Below are positions 22,787 to 30,903 of a DNA stretch of 47,365 nt, in pieces; positions within the stretch are counted from its first letter, which is position 1; each line of letters starts with the position of its first letter. The translations under genes were made by a program, and so were the position numbers. Below the pieces are notes generated by a model that searched no databases, had not been told where the DNA came from, and saw only the letters and a program-made list of their open reading frames with translations. The stretch is from the NCBI GenBank assembly GCA_030832455.1, contig JAURJB010000007.1:1-47365 (forward strand), read 5' to 3'. Source of the stretch: Acidimicrobiales bacterium. GTDB taxonomy: Bacteria > Actinomycetota > Acidimicrobiia > Acidimicrobiales > Ilumatobacteraceae.

Positions 22787-23530
22787 CCGAGTGCGAGTTG
22801 AGTTGCTCGCGACAAGGAAACCAAGAAACAACACAAATACTCCAACAAGCAATGTGACTGCGAAAGCACGGTCTTCGCCGAGTCTTCCGGCGAGTGATCC
22901 ACTTGCCGAAAGGATCAAGGTTCCAGTAGCGATCAAGATGTTGCCACCAGCGAGTCGGCCAGCAGAAACAACTGAACGTTGAGCCCCTGATGACAATGCA
23001 GGATTACGTCGGCGGATTACTCGATACGCCGACCACAACGCACCAATGATGATGACGAGGGCAGGAATACCCGACCCAACCGCGGCAAGTGCACGAGGTG
23101 CAACACCAAACACTTCTTTACCTGTTGGGAACTCTGATGGCACGATGCGTGATCTGGTTTCGGCAACCAACATGATTCCCGTAGCGAAACCCGAAAGCCA
23201 GATCAACCACGTGCGAATTCTGTTTCCTAGTCGTTGTCCACCGAGAAGATAAACAGTTCCGAGCCCTAACCATGCAACGTTGAGCACAGCGCCGCACAGA
23301 AAGAACAGGCGGAATACGAACATGTTCCATCCAATGCTTTCCGCCCACCACAAACTTGCCGAACCAACGGCGAATAAGAACATGGCAATCGTCCAGGCGA
23401 GTTCATGGGGTTGACGGCGCCGGAGCCACCGGTCGGCAGTACTCAATGTGAAAGCAGTCGCTATCAGGGTGGCCATCCCTGCGAGCGCACCATTGAGCCC
23501 CCCGAGAGCAAAAACTGATGAACCAAACAC
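22739..23530 (-). CDS. Uncharacterised multi-span membrane protein
   Basis: A 263-residue protein with about seven hydrophobic segments (first: GLNGALAGMATLIATAFTL; others near 45-60, 70-95, 105-120, 150-170, 195-215 and 225-245). Short basic loops (DRWLRRRQPHE, YRVIRRRNP) suggest cytoplasmic faces. The C-terminus is basic and polar. I recognise no family or catalytic motif. It is divergent from rex with only 56 bp between starts, over an inverted repeat, so it may be Rex-controlled. A -10-like TAGTCT lies 18 nt before the ATG. The last 48 bp overlap the acyl-CoA ligase gene on the other strand. Confidence 0.72.
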   Translation of the reverse strand: MFGSSVFALGGLNGALAGMATLIATAFTLSTADRWLRRRQPHELAWTIAMFLFAVGSASLWWAESIGWNMFVFRLFFLCGAVLNVAWLGLGTVYLLGGQRLGNRIRTWLIWLSGFATGIMLVAETRSRIVPSEFPTGKEVFGVAPRALAAVGSGIPALVIIIGALWSAYRVIRRRNPALSSGAQRSVVSAGRLAGGNILIATGTLILSASGSLAGRLGEDRAFAVTLLVGVFVLFLGFLVASNSTRTRSVQRASQYLARAASW

Positions 23531-23550
23531 GAATTGCAGACTAGTTGGAC

Positions 23551-23570
23551 TTCGTGAATTACTGCACGAA
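23551..23570. promoter_or_regulatory. Candidate Rex operator
   Basis: TTCGTG-n8-CACGAA, an inverted repeat of about the size of Rex sites (consensus near TTGTGA-n6-TCACAA). It covers the -35 position of rex, whose -10 is at 23575-23580, and the start of the divergent membrane gene. Confidence 0.5.
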
Positions 23571-23574
23571 CGCC

Positions 23575-23580
23575 TACCCT
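23575..23580 (+). promoter_or_regulatory. -10 box of rex (leaderless type)
   Basis: TACCCT, 6 nt (agagcc), then GTG 23587. This decides against the upstream in-frame ATG at 23545, which would place the operator inside the coding region. Confidence 0.55.
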
Positions 23581-23586
23581 AGAGCC

Positions 23587-24294
23587 GTGGCCGATACTGC
23601 CCAATCCCCAACCCCTGCTCGCCGGCGCATTCCAGATGCTGCGGTCGCGCGTCTACCGGTGTATTTGCAGATCCTCAACGCGTTAATTGTGGATGGAACC
23701 GGACAGCTGTCAAGCGATCAACTGGCAGCGCTTGCTGGAGTCAATGCCGCAAAGGTGCGAAAAGATTTGTCGTATCTCGGCAGTTATGGAACGCGGGGCG
23801 TTGGCTATGACGTTGCGTATTTGGTGTATCAAATCAAGCGCGAACTTGGTCAACACCATGAATGGAAAGTTGTGGTTGTTGGCGCAGGAAACCTTGGTAA
23901 CGCGCTGGCAAATTACAATGGGTTTTCCACCCGTGGGTTTCCGATTGCAGGCGTTGTGGACATCGATTCATCAAAGGTGGGCAAGAAGGTGGCCGGCGTT
24001 GTAGTGAGACACATTGATGACTTGCCGAGCATTGTTCGTGATGAGGTTGTCAGCATTGGAGTGATTGCGACTCCACCAGCATCTGCACAGCAGGCAGCCG
24101 ACCTATTGGTCAATGCAGGGATTCGTTCAATTCTCAATTTCGCATCAGTGGTGTTGTCGGTGCCTGACAACATTTCGGTACGCAGTGTCGACTTGGGTGT
24201 CGAATTGCAGATTCTTGGTTACTACGAACAGCTCAGTCGTGAAGATATGCCATCCACCAAAACAAAACGTGAAGTGGCAGCAACATGTCAATAG
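23587..24294 (+). CDS. rex: Redox-sensing transcriptional repressor Rex
   Basis: A 235-residue repressor that senses the NADH/NAD+ ratio. N-terminal winged helix: RLPVYLQILNAL and SDQLAALAGVNAAKVRKDLSYLGSYGTRGVGYDV. C-terminal Rossmann domain: VVVVGAGNLGNALANYNGF, with VDLGVELQILGYYEQL at the domain-swapped end. In Streptomyces rex is the first gene of a rex-hemACD operon and represses respiratory genes; the same order (rex, hemA, hemC, hemD) is seen here. It overlaps hemA by 10 bp. The candidate operator just upstream suggests self-control. Confidence 0.95.
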   Translation: MADTAQSPTPARRRIPDAAVARLPVYLQILNALIVDGTGQLSSDQLAALAGVNAAKVRKDLSYLGSYGTRGVGYDVAYLVYQIKRELGQHHEWKVVVVGAGNLGNALANYNGFSTRGFPIAGVVDIDSSKVGKKVAGVVVRHIDDLPSIVRDEVVSIGVIATPPASAQQAADLLVNAGIRSILNFASVVLSVPDNISVRSVDLGVELQILGYYEQLSREDMPSTKTKREVAATCQ

Positions 24295-25547
24295 TTGTGT
24301 TGGGTGTGAACCATAAGTCGGCTCCGATTGATGTGATCGAGCGTGTTGCGATCACTGGTGAGGCGATGACGAAAGCACTTCATGGCATTGTCACCCGCGA
24401 CAATGTTCGTGAAACCGTTGTATTGTCCACGTGCAACCGCACTGAGGTTTATGTTGTCGCCGAAAAGTTTCACGGCGCCTTTGCCGATGTTCGTGACTTT
24501 TTTTGTGAGCAGTCAGGATTGTCAGTCGATGAATTGTTGCCGCATTTTTACAGTCAGCATGACGATGCAGCCGTAACCCATTTGTTTGAAGTTGCTTCGG
24601 GCCTTGATTCGGCGGTACTTGGTGAGACCGAGATCCTTGGTCAGGTGAAAGATGCATGGGAGATTGCCCGAACAGAGTCGACGGCACGCACCTCACTCAA
24701 CTTGTTGTTTCGCCATGCTCTCGAAGTGGGTAAGCGTGCTCGAACCGAAACATCAATTAGCAAATCAACAACCTCGGTATCTCATGCCGCAGTAGAAATG
24801 GCTACCGACATTTTGGGGTCGCTATCAGATCGCCGAGTGTTGGTTATCGGTGCGGGCGACATGGGCGCTGGTATCGCACGGGCGCTAGCAAATGCCGGAT
24901 CACGCAGTGTCACCGTGATGAATCGCAGCCGAGAGCGAGCTGAATCGTTAGCAAATACCGTGGGTGCAACAGTGAGTCATATAGATGAACTTGATGCCGC
25001 ACTCACACAAGCCGATGTTGTGTTGACCTGCACGGGATCGGGTGAAGCCATTATTTCAATTTCGCAGGTGCAGAACGCACAAGGCATCCGCAAGAATGCT
25101 CCGCTCCTCATTGTTGATATCGCTGTGCCTCGCGATGTTGAACATGCGGTCGGAGAAGTTGCGGGTGTAACACTGCGCGACCTGCACGATTTGCGTGACT
25201 GGGCACAAGCAGGAATTGACGCCCGTCAACAAGAGGCAGAAGAAGTAAGGCGGATTGTGGGAGAAGAAGTGGAACGATTTAATCAGGAAGTGAAATCCCG
25301 CCAGGCAGCACCTCTTGTTGCAGAATTGCACGAGCGTGCCGAGTCCATTCGTCGTGCAGAAATTGATCGTTATGCGGCTCGTCTTGCAGCACTCACGCCA
25401 GAACAACGGGAAGCAGTTGAGGCAATGAGCAAGTCTGTGGTGGCCAAGTTGTTGCACAGCCCATCTGTTCAGTTGAAGAACAATGTAGGCACTCCTCAGG
25501 GAGAGCGCATCGCTGCGGCATTGCGTGACTTATTCGAAATCGAATGA
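24285..25547 (+). CDS. hemA: Glutamyl-tRNA reductase
   Basis: A 420-residue enzyme that reduces glutamyl-tRNA(Glu) to glutamate-1-semialdehyde, first step of C5 tetrapyrrole synthesis. It shows VLGVNHKSAPIDVIER, the catalytic cysteine in LSTCNRTEVYV near residue 50, GLDSAVLGETEILGQVKDA, the NADPH loop VIGAGDMGAGIARAL and the C-terminal dimerisation helices (HSPSVQLKN). Start overlaps the rex end by 10 bp and the gene overlaps hemC by 4 bp, so the whole cluster is translationally coupled. Confidence 0.96.
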   Translation: MSIVVLGVNHKSAPIDVIERVAITGEAMTKALHGIVTRDNVRETVVLSTCNRTEVYVVAEKFHGAFADVRDFFCEQSGLSVDELLPHFYSQHDDAAVTHLFEVASGLDSAVLGETEILGQVKDAWEIARTESTARTSLNLLFRHALEVGKRARTETSISKSTTSVSHAAVEMATDILGSLSDRRVLVIGAGDMGAGIARALANAGSRSVTVMNRSRERAESLANTVGATVSHIDELDAALTQADVVLTCTGSGEAIISISQVQNAQGIRKNAPLLIVDIAVPRDVEHAVGEVAGVTLRDLHDLRDWAQAGIDARQQEAEEVRRIVGEEVERFNQEVKSRQAAPLVAELHERAESIRRAEIDRYAARLAALTPEQREAVEAMSKSVVAKLLHSPSVQLKNNVGTPQGERIAAALRDLFEIE

Positions 25548-26410
25548 TCAGACTCGCCACGCGCTCTAGTGCACAGGCACGAACGCAAGCAGAAGTTGTC
25601 GCTCAAGCAATAACAACAGCAACGGGTAGTGATGTTGAATTGGTGTTCGTTGAAACACTGGGCGATATCAACAAAGATCAACCGTTGCATCAAATCGGTG
25701 GCCAGGGAATCTTTGTAAAAGAAGTTCAGCAAGCAGTGCTACGTGGTGATGCTGATATCGCAGTGCACTCAGCAAAAGATTTACCGTCCCAATCAACCGA
25801 TGGTTTGGTTGTTGCGGCATGGTGTGCCCGTCGCGATGCAGGCGATGCTCTCGTCGGTAGATCATTAGATGATCTTGAACACAATGCCACTGTTGCAACG
25901 GGTTCGGTGCGTCGCCGTGCACAACTTGTTGCAGTGCGACCCGACCTCAACTTCATCGAGTTGCGTGGCAACATCCCAACTCGTCTTGACAAAATTCCAG
26001 CATCGGGTTCAATTGTGATGGCGATTGCGGCCCTTGAAGTGTTGGGCCTAACAGACAGAATTACACAGCGGTTACCGGTTGGTGATTTTGTGCCAATGGT
26101 TGGACAGGGATGTGTTGCCGTGGAGTGTCGCGATGGCGACGATGCGATACATGACGCAGTTCGATCAATTGATCACCAGTCAACGCGATATGCACTTGAA
26201 ATTGAACGTGCATTTCTTGCCGAGCTTGGCGCCGGGTGTTCAATGCCCGTTGGCGCATACGTTGATGAACAGGGTGTGTTGCGGACGTTTATGGCAACGG
26301 GGCCAAACAACACTGATCGACACGTGACATTTACCGAGCAGTTACCTGCTCGCGAAGCCCAATCGTTTGCTCGCGAGATTGCGCGCAAGTCACGTTCCGC
26401 CTTGGCATGA
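25544..26410 (+). CDS. hemC: Hydroxymethylbilane synthase (porphobilinogen deaminase)
   Basis: A 288-residue enzyme that joins four porphobilinogen units. Motifs: RLATRSSAQARTQA, FVKEVQQAVLRGDADIAVHSAKDLP, TGSVRRRAQL, RGNIPTRLDKI, and the cysteine that carries the dipyrromethane cofactor in ELGAGCSMPVGAY near residue 228. Length is somewhat short but complete. 4-bp overlaps at both ends with hemA and hemD. Confidence 0.95.
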   Translation: MIRLATRSSAQARTQAEVVAQAITTATGSDVELVFVETLGDINKDQPLHQIGGQGIFVKEVQQAVLRGDADIAVHSAKDLPSQSTDGLVVAAWCARRDAGDALVGRSLDDLEHNATVATGSVRRRAQLVAVRPDLNFIELRGNIPTRLDKIPASGSIVMAIAALEVLGLTDRITQRLPVGDFVPMVGQGCVAVECRDGDDAIHDAVRSIDHQSTRYALEIERAFLAELGAGCSMPVGAYVDEQGVLRTFMATGPNNTDRHVTFTEQLPAREAQSFAREIARKSRSALA

Positions 26411-27126
26411 CTCTGACATCGCTTGCCGGAAAATGTATTGCAATTACACGCCCGCGCAGTCAATCGGCCGAGTTGGCCAATGAACTTGGCAACCATGGCG
26501 CATTACCACTCGTGATTTCATTGATAGAGATAACGGATCCATCGGATGAAGGTTTTGCTTTTGAACACGCAATGAAAAACATCAGTCAATATGAATGGGT
26601 CGTGTGTACCTCGGCAAATGGATCGCAACGGGTTGCTCCATACATCGCAAAGGACTTGAACCGCCCCAAGCTGGCTGCCGTCGGTGATGCAACTGCGGCA
26701 GGCTTTCAACAAGAGGTTGATTTTGTGCCAAGTCAAGCAACTGGCCAAACGTTGGCGAGTGAGTTTCCGTTAACGAACGGAAAAGTGTTGCTTGTGCAAG
26801 CAGAGAAAACAAGTGGTGATGTTGCAAAGACATTGCGCCAGCACGGCGTTGTTGTTGATGAGGTTGTTGCATATCAAACGGTTATCAGAAAACTTGAGAC
26901 AGAAGAGATTCAGCAACTGCTCGCCGCAGATGCAATTGTGTTTGCCTCAGGTTCGGCAATTCGCTCATTCGTGAGTCAGTGTGGCGCTCGGAACCATGGC
27001 GCAATTGTCGTGATTGGAGAACCAACTCATCTCGTGGCGAAAGAGTTGGGGGTCAACGTGTCAGCAGTTGCAACTGCATCCACCGTTCAGTCCATCGCTC
27101 ATGCGCTCGGTGGCGTATTCAGATAA
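26407..27126 (+). CDS. hemD: Uroporphyrinogen-III synthase
   Basis: A 239-residue cytosolic enzyme that closes the linear tetrapyrrole with inversion of ring D. The family is poorly conserved; recognisable parts are ITRPRSQSAELANEL, WVVCTSANGSQRV, KLAAVGDATAAGF, VLLVQAEKTSGDVAKTLRQHG, VVDEVVAYQTV and IVFASGSAIRSFV. Position between hemC and hemB supports the call. It is not fused to a methyltransferase or to other Hem domains as in some actinobacteria. The hemB gene follows after 22 bp with its own -10 box. Confidence 0.88.
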   Translation: MTLTSLAGKCIAITRPRSQSAELANELGNHGALPLVISLIEITDPSDEGFAFEHAMKNISQYEWVVCTSANGSQRVAPYIAKDLNRPKLAAVGDATAAGFQQEVDFVPSQATGQTLASEFPLTNGKVLLVQAEKTSGDVAKTLRQHGVVVDEVVAYQTVIRKLETEEIQQLLAADAIVFASGSAIRSFVSQCGARNHGAIVVIGEPTHLVAKELGVNVSAVATASTVQSIAHALGGVFR

Positions 27127-27135
27127 TTGCCCCCG

Positions 27136-27141
27136 TAGCCT
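27136..27141 (+). promoter_or_regulatory. Internal -10 box of hemB
   Basis: TAGCCT, 7 nt, then ATG 27149. It suggests that hemB-hemL can be transcribed apart from rex-hemACD. Confidence 0.5.
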
Positions 27142-27148
27142 TATTGGC

Positions 27149-28129
27149 ATGTCGTTTCCACAATCTCGACCACGTCGCTTGCGACACAGTCCGGCACTGC
27201 GCGAACTCGTTGCAGAGGTTCGTTTAGGGGTATCTGATCTTGTTGCTCCACTGTTTGTACGTGAGGGGATCACGTCACCACAACCTATTTCTTCTCTTGC
27301 CGGAGTTGATCAGCACACGATTCAGTCACTGAAAAGCGAAGTGCGGGAATTGTCAGACCTTGGAGTAAAGGCTGTCATTTTGTTTGGTGTTCCTGCGAAG
27401 AAAGACGCCGTTGGCTCGGGTGCATTTGACCCAAATGGGATCGTGCAAATTGCGTTGCGTGAGTTGAACGAAGAACTCGGTGACCGCATGGTGCTCATGG
27501 CAGATCTGTGTGTTGATGAGTACACATCACATGGCCACTGCGGAGTGTTGAACTCGTCGGGCGATGTTGATAATGACGCGACAGTAGAAATTTACTGCCA
27601 GGCTGCGCTAGCGCAAGCTCATGCCGGTGCACATGTTGTTGCGCCAAGCGGAATGATGGATGGCCAAGTTGGTGCAATTCGTGCCGCACTCGATGGTGCG
27701 GGTTATCAAGACGTAGCAATCATGGCGTATTCCGCTAAGTATGCATCGGGACTGTACGGTCCATTCCGTGATGCAGTCGATGTTCAGATTGCTGGCGGCG
27801 GAAATCGCAAGGGATATCAACAAGATTGGCGCAACGCGCGAGAGGCATTGCGTGAAGTTGACGCCGACATCGACCAGGGTGCCGACATCGTCATGGTTAA
27901 ACCAGCGATGAGCTATCTCGACATCATTTCCGCGGTACGAGCACGTGTTGACGTTCCGGTTGCCGCGTATCACGTGAGTGGCGAATACGCCATGATCAAA
28001 GCAGCAGCAGCAAATGGTTGGATTGATCACGACACCGTTGCAGTAGAGCAACTTACCGCGGTAAAGCGTGCGGGCGCCGACATTATCTTGACGTACTTTG
28101 CACGATGGTTCGCAGAGACGCAGCACTAG
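27149..28129 (+). CDS. hemB: Delta-aminolevulinate dehydratase (porphobilinogen synthase)
   Basis: A 326-residue enzyme that condenses two 5-aminolevulinate molecules to porphobilinogen. Both Schiff-base lysines are visible, in AYSAKYAS and MVKPAMSYLD. The metal site reads DLCVDEYTSHGHCGVL: first and third cysteines of the zinc type are kept but the middle one is Asp, a mixed form that I believe is common in Actinobacteria. The start at ATG 27149 follows from the family N-terminus (SFPQSRPRRLRHSPALREL) and a -10 box 7 nt upstream; the frame remains open further back inside hemD. Confidence 0.95.
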   Translation: MSFPQSRPRRLRHSPALRELVAEVRLGVSDLVAPLFVREGITSPQPISSLAGVDQHTIQSLKSEVRELSDLGVKAVILFGVPAKKDAVGSGAFDPNGIVQIALRELNEELGDRMVLMADLCVDEYTSHGHCGVLNSSGDVDNDATVEIYCQAALAQAHAGAHVVAPSGMMDGQVGAIRAALDGAGYQDVAIMAYSAKYASGLYGPFRDAVDVQIAGGGNRKGYQQDWRNAREALREVDADIDQGADIVMVKPAMSYLDIISAVRARVDVPVAAYHVSGEYAMIKAAAANGWIDHDTVAVEQLTAVKRAGADIILTYFARWFAETQH

Positions 28130-28137
28130 GAGCAGCA

Positions 28138-29475
28138 GTGACGATTCCATTTTGTGATCCTCGCTTATGCCCGTCCGCAGGTTGTACGGCAACTGTGTGC
28201 ACAGGAAAAGCAATTGCCTCTAACCATGATTTTTATATGCGTTCTTCAGCGGTTATCCCCGGGGGTGTTAACTCATCGATTCGTGCGTTTAAGTCGGTAG
28301 GTGGCGAGCCGTACATCGTTGCTCGAGGCGAAGGCGCACACATCATTGATGTTGAGGGCAAGCGATATATCGATCTCGTGCAAAGTTACGGCGCCGTTAT
28401 TTTGGGTCATGCATACCCTGCAATTACTTCAGCCTTGCAAGCTGCAGCAGTAGACGGAACGTCATTTGGCGCTCCAACTCCACGCGAAATGAAATTGGCT
28501 GAAGCAATTCGCGAGCGTGTGCCAAGTTGTGAGCGTGTTCGCTTAATGAATAGCGGAACCGAGGCAACGAGCACTGCGGTTCGTCTGGCTCGCGGTGCCA
28601 CAGGAAGAAAACGAATTATCACGTTTTACGGCAACTTTCACGGTGCAACTGATGCACTGCTCGCCGCTGGTGGAAGCGGAATTGCAACACTGGGAATTCC
28701 GGGAACCGCAGGTGTCCCAGAAGAAGCAGTTGCAAACACTCTGGTCGTGCCGTACAACGTTGTTCCCGAAATTGGAACAGATGTTGCGGCAGTGATTGTT
28801 GAACCAGTCGCCGCAAACATGGGCGTTGTCGCACCAGCGCCAGGTTTCTTAGAAGGACTCCGAGCTGCATGTGACAAAGCAGGCGCGTTGCTTATTTTCG
28901 ATGAAGTAATCACCGGATTCCGAATCGGTCCAGGAGGCGCTCAGGCCAAGTACGACGTCAAACCCGACATCACATGTTTTGGAAAAGTAATCGGTGGAGG
29001 ATTGCCAATTGGCGCAATTGGCGGATCGAAAGCAGTAATGGAAAATCTCACACCACTTGGCAAAGTGTTTCATGCAGGCACGCTTGCAGGAAATCCGTTG
29101 GCAACGGCTGCTGGTCTTGCGGCGCTCAATGAACTGACACAAGACGTATATATGGAGTTAGGTGCACGTGCACGCACACTTGCAACGTTGCTTCGTGATG
29201 CGTGCTCAAGTGCCGGAATCGTTGCGCAATTTCCTGTTGTCGGAACGTTGGTGGGTGCATTCTTTGGAGCACATACTCCAACCAATTTTGACGAAGCGAA
29301 GCAAACAGACGAGCAGATGTACGCCCGTCTGTTTCATGCGATGCTGGCCGAAGGTGTGGCGATGGCACCTGGGGCATACGAAGCATTGTTTGTTGGGCTT
29401 GGCCACGATGACACAGTGATGCAACAACTTGCAGAGCGCACACATCGTGCGGCACTAGCCGCAACACGCGCGTAA
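28138..29475 (+). CDS. hemL: Glutamate-1-semialdehyde 2,1-aminomutase with Cys-rich N-terminal extension
   Basis: A 445-residue PLP enzyme that makes 5-aminolevulinate. Motifs: VIPGGVNSSIRAFKSVGG, MNSGTEATSTAVRLARG, FYGNFHGATDALLA, DEVITGFR and the PLP lysine in CFGKVIGGGLPIGAIGG near residue 283. I take GTG 28138 as start because AGGAG lies 5 nt before it and it follows hemB by 8 nt. This gives an extra stretch of some 30 residues, absent from ordinary HemL, with four cysteines at exact five-residue steps (6, 11, 16, 21: CX4CX4CX4C). A later start is possible but has no ribosome site. HemL completes a full C5 route here apart from GltX and later steps. Confidence 0.92.
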   Translation: MTIPFCDPRLCPSAGCTATVCTGKAIASNHDFYMRSSAVIPGGVNSSIRAFKSVGGEPYIVARGEGAHIIDVEGKRYIDLVQSYGAVILGHAYPAITSALQAAAVDGTSFGAPTPREMKLAEAIRERVPSCERVRLMNSGTEATSTAVRLARGATGRKRIITFYGNFHGATDALLAAGGSGIATLGIPGTAGVPEEAVANTLVVPYNVVPEIGTDVAAVIVEPVAANMGVVAPAPGFLEGLRAACDKAGALLIFDEVITGFRIGPGGAQAKYDVKPDITCFGKVIGGGLPIGAIGGSKAVMENLTPLGKVFHAGTLAGNPLATAAGLAALNELTQDVYMELGARARTLATLLRDACSSAGIVAQFPVVGTLVGAFFGAHTPTNFDEAKQTDEQMYARLFHAMLAEGVAMAPGAYEALFVGLGHDDTVMQQLAERTHRAALAATRA

Positions 29476-29481
29476 TAGATT
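29476..29481 (+). promoter_or_regulatory. -10 box of the anchored unknown gene (leaderless type)
   Basis: TAGATT, 6 nt (gaggat), then ATG 29488. The 6 nt also contain gagga, so a ribosome-site reading cannot be excluded. Confidence 0.45.
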
Positions 29482-29487
29482 GAGGAT

Positions 29488-30084
29488 ATGCGCTATTTCT
29501 TCACTGCAAAACTGTGGGTAGCACTCGGCGCTTTGGCTGGTACGTCTGCACTGTTGTTGGTGTTGTTGCTCGTAGTCAATAGCGGCGGTTCGGCTCAGCA
29601 ATCACGGGTGCGCGTTATTGACTTGGTTGGTGCGGTTGCCATTGCCGAAGTGGGCGAGGGATGGCAGGTGAATAATGGGAAAACCAGTGGAGATATTGCG
29701 CTCACGCTTGATGACGGACGCACCATGCGCATTGTTGACGGAACCCCAGCGGAAGTGACGTGTCAGATACCTGTTGTGTCGTACGCATGTGTCATGGTTG
29801 CCGACACACTGGGAACAGGTGTTCTGTGGTTTGCGCTAGTTCCAGCAGACTCAACAAATGGAAAAGAAATGTTGACGCTGCCAACTCTTGTCGACATGTT
29901 GGACGCAGGAGATTTGGGTGTGCTGAGCAATGGTTGGGTAGTACCACTTGCAACACCAACCGTGCGTAATTGTGAAAGCGAAACGAGTTCGCTGAGAGAC
30001 TTCATTAATCAGTTCCCAGATGGAGCTGCGGTATCAATGCTGAACTTGTACGAAGATCAGATCACCGAAGTGATCTGTACGTAA
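29488..30084 (+). CDS. Membrane-anchored extracytoplasmic protein of unknown function
   Basis: A 198-residue protein with one N-terminal membrane anchor (residues 8-30, KLWVALGALAGTSALLLVLL) and a soluble outer domain of about 165 residues, beta-rich in its first half (GDIALTLDDGRTMRIVDGTP). Four cysteines lie in that domain (VTCQIP, SYACVMV, VRNCESE, EVICT at the very end), enough for two disulfides. I recognise no family. It lies between the haem genes and a cytochrome c gene and is convergent with the latter with no base between the two stop codons. Confidence 0.7.
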   Translation: MRYFFTAKLWVALGALAGTSALLLVLLLVVNSGGSAQQSRVRVIDLVGAVAIAEVGEGWQVNNGKTSGDIALTLDDGRTMRIVDGTPAEVTCQIPVVSYACVMVADTLGTGVLWFALVPADSTNGKEMLTLPTLVDMLDAGDLGVLSNGWVVPLATPTVRNCESETSSLRDFINQFPDGAAVSMLNLYEDQITEVICT

Positions 30085-30903
30085 CTACTTTGTTGCGGCG
30101 CGCGCTTCGGAGCCGACAAAAGTAGGTGGCTTCGGCAACATGGTGAAGTCTTTATCGATGGTGTCGAAGGATGTTGATCCACTTTGGAGTGCTGCAAAAA
30201 TTTCTGATTCAGGCGAACACCATGTTTCGTATTCTTCAATCCACTCTTCACTTGTTCGGTCGGCTCCACTCAAGACGTAGCGCGTGTGGCACACAACTCC
30301 GAGAATTTCGTATTCGGTGAGTCCTCCACCGGCTTTTTCACCTTGCATTGGCATTGGGTTTCCGTTGTACGAAAGAGGAGCATGCGCGCCGCCTTCGCGA
30401 TTCGGATCGCCGTAGTAGGGGATTTCCGCGGCGACAAATGCCTGGCTTCCGGTGTACACAAAGTTGAGCATGTCCTCAATCTTTGGGAATGTCTTCATTA
30501 CTTCACCACCCGAAAACACCCGACCTGCGCCACCTTGTCCGGCCGCACCATGGCAACTTGCACACGATCCGTAAATTTCTGCGCCCTTTGCCATCGGACC
30601 TTCGACGGTTTTTTCTTCTGGGCTCAGTGAGACGAGGTACATCAATGCCCACAAGGGAAGAAGACTCAACGTTGCCATTGCCCAGAATGGAATCTTCTTG
30701 CGCGTTTTAGCCGCGACAACGTAGGACGGATCTGGTGGTGGAGGCGGTGGCGCGGCAGAGGCTGATGCAACAGTTTGAGGAACTGCAGAAGTTGCAGAAA
30801 CAACTGCAGGTGCTGTCTCTGAGGAGCCCGAACTTGTGCCACCAGAAGCAGCTTCTCGTCGTTCCTTCGAACGCTTGAGTAGATGTTCGGGTATTTCAGT
30901 CAC
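30085..30903 (-). CDS. Membrane-anchored monohaem cytochrome c with IPEHLLKR N-terminus
   Basis: A 272-residue protein: a cytoplasmic N-terminus beginning MTEIPEHLLKRSKERR, a low-complexity Ser/Ala/Pro linker (20-60, with a run of six prolines), one membrane span (72-92) and an outer cytochrome c domain with CASCH at 114-118. A methionine in GNPMPMQGE is a likely second haem ligand. The first eleven residues are identical to those of the cytochrome b C-terminal subunit encoded at 32904. It faces away from the bc operon, 264 bp off, and probably passes electrons from the bc complex to the terminal oxidase (inference). GTG start at 30903 with gagga upstream. Confidence 0.87.
   Translation of the reverse strand: MTEIPEHLLKRSKERREAASGGTSSGSSETAPAVVSATSAVPQTVASASAAPPPPPPDPSYVVAAKTRKKIPFWAMATLSLLPLWALMYLVSLSPEEKTVEGPMAKGAEIYGSCASCHGAAGQGGAGRVFSGGEVMKTFPKIEDMLNFVYTGSQAFVAAEIPYYGDPNREGGAHAPLSYNGNPMPMQGEKAGGGLTEYEILGVVCHTRYVLSGADRTSEEWIEEYETWCSPESEIFAALQSGSTSFDTIDKDFTMLPKPPTFVGSEARAATK

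Noticed and set aside
27014-27148. hemB read from 27014
   Set aside because: That extension is a second-frame reading of hemD; family N-terminus and -10 spacing support ATG 27149.
28105-28137. hemL start at ATG 28105
   Set aside because: It would overlap the conserved hemB C-terminus and has no ribosome site, while GTG 28138 has AGGAG at a proper distance.
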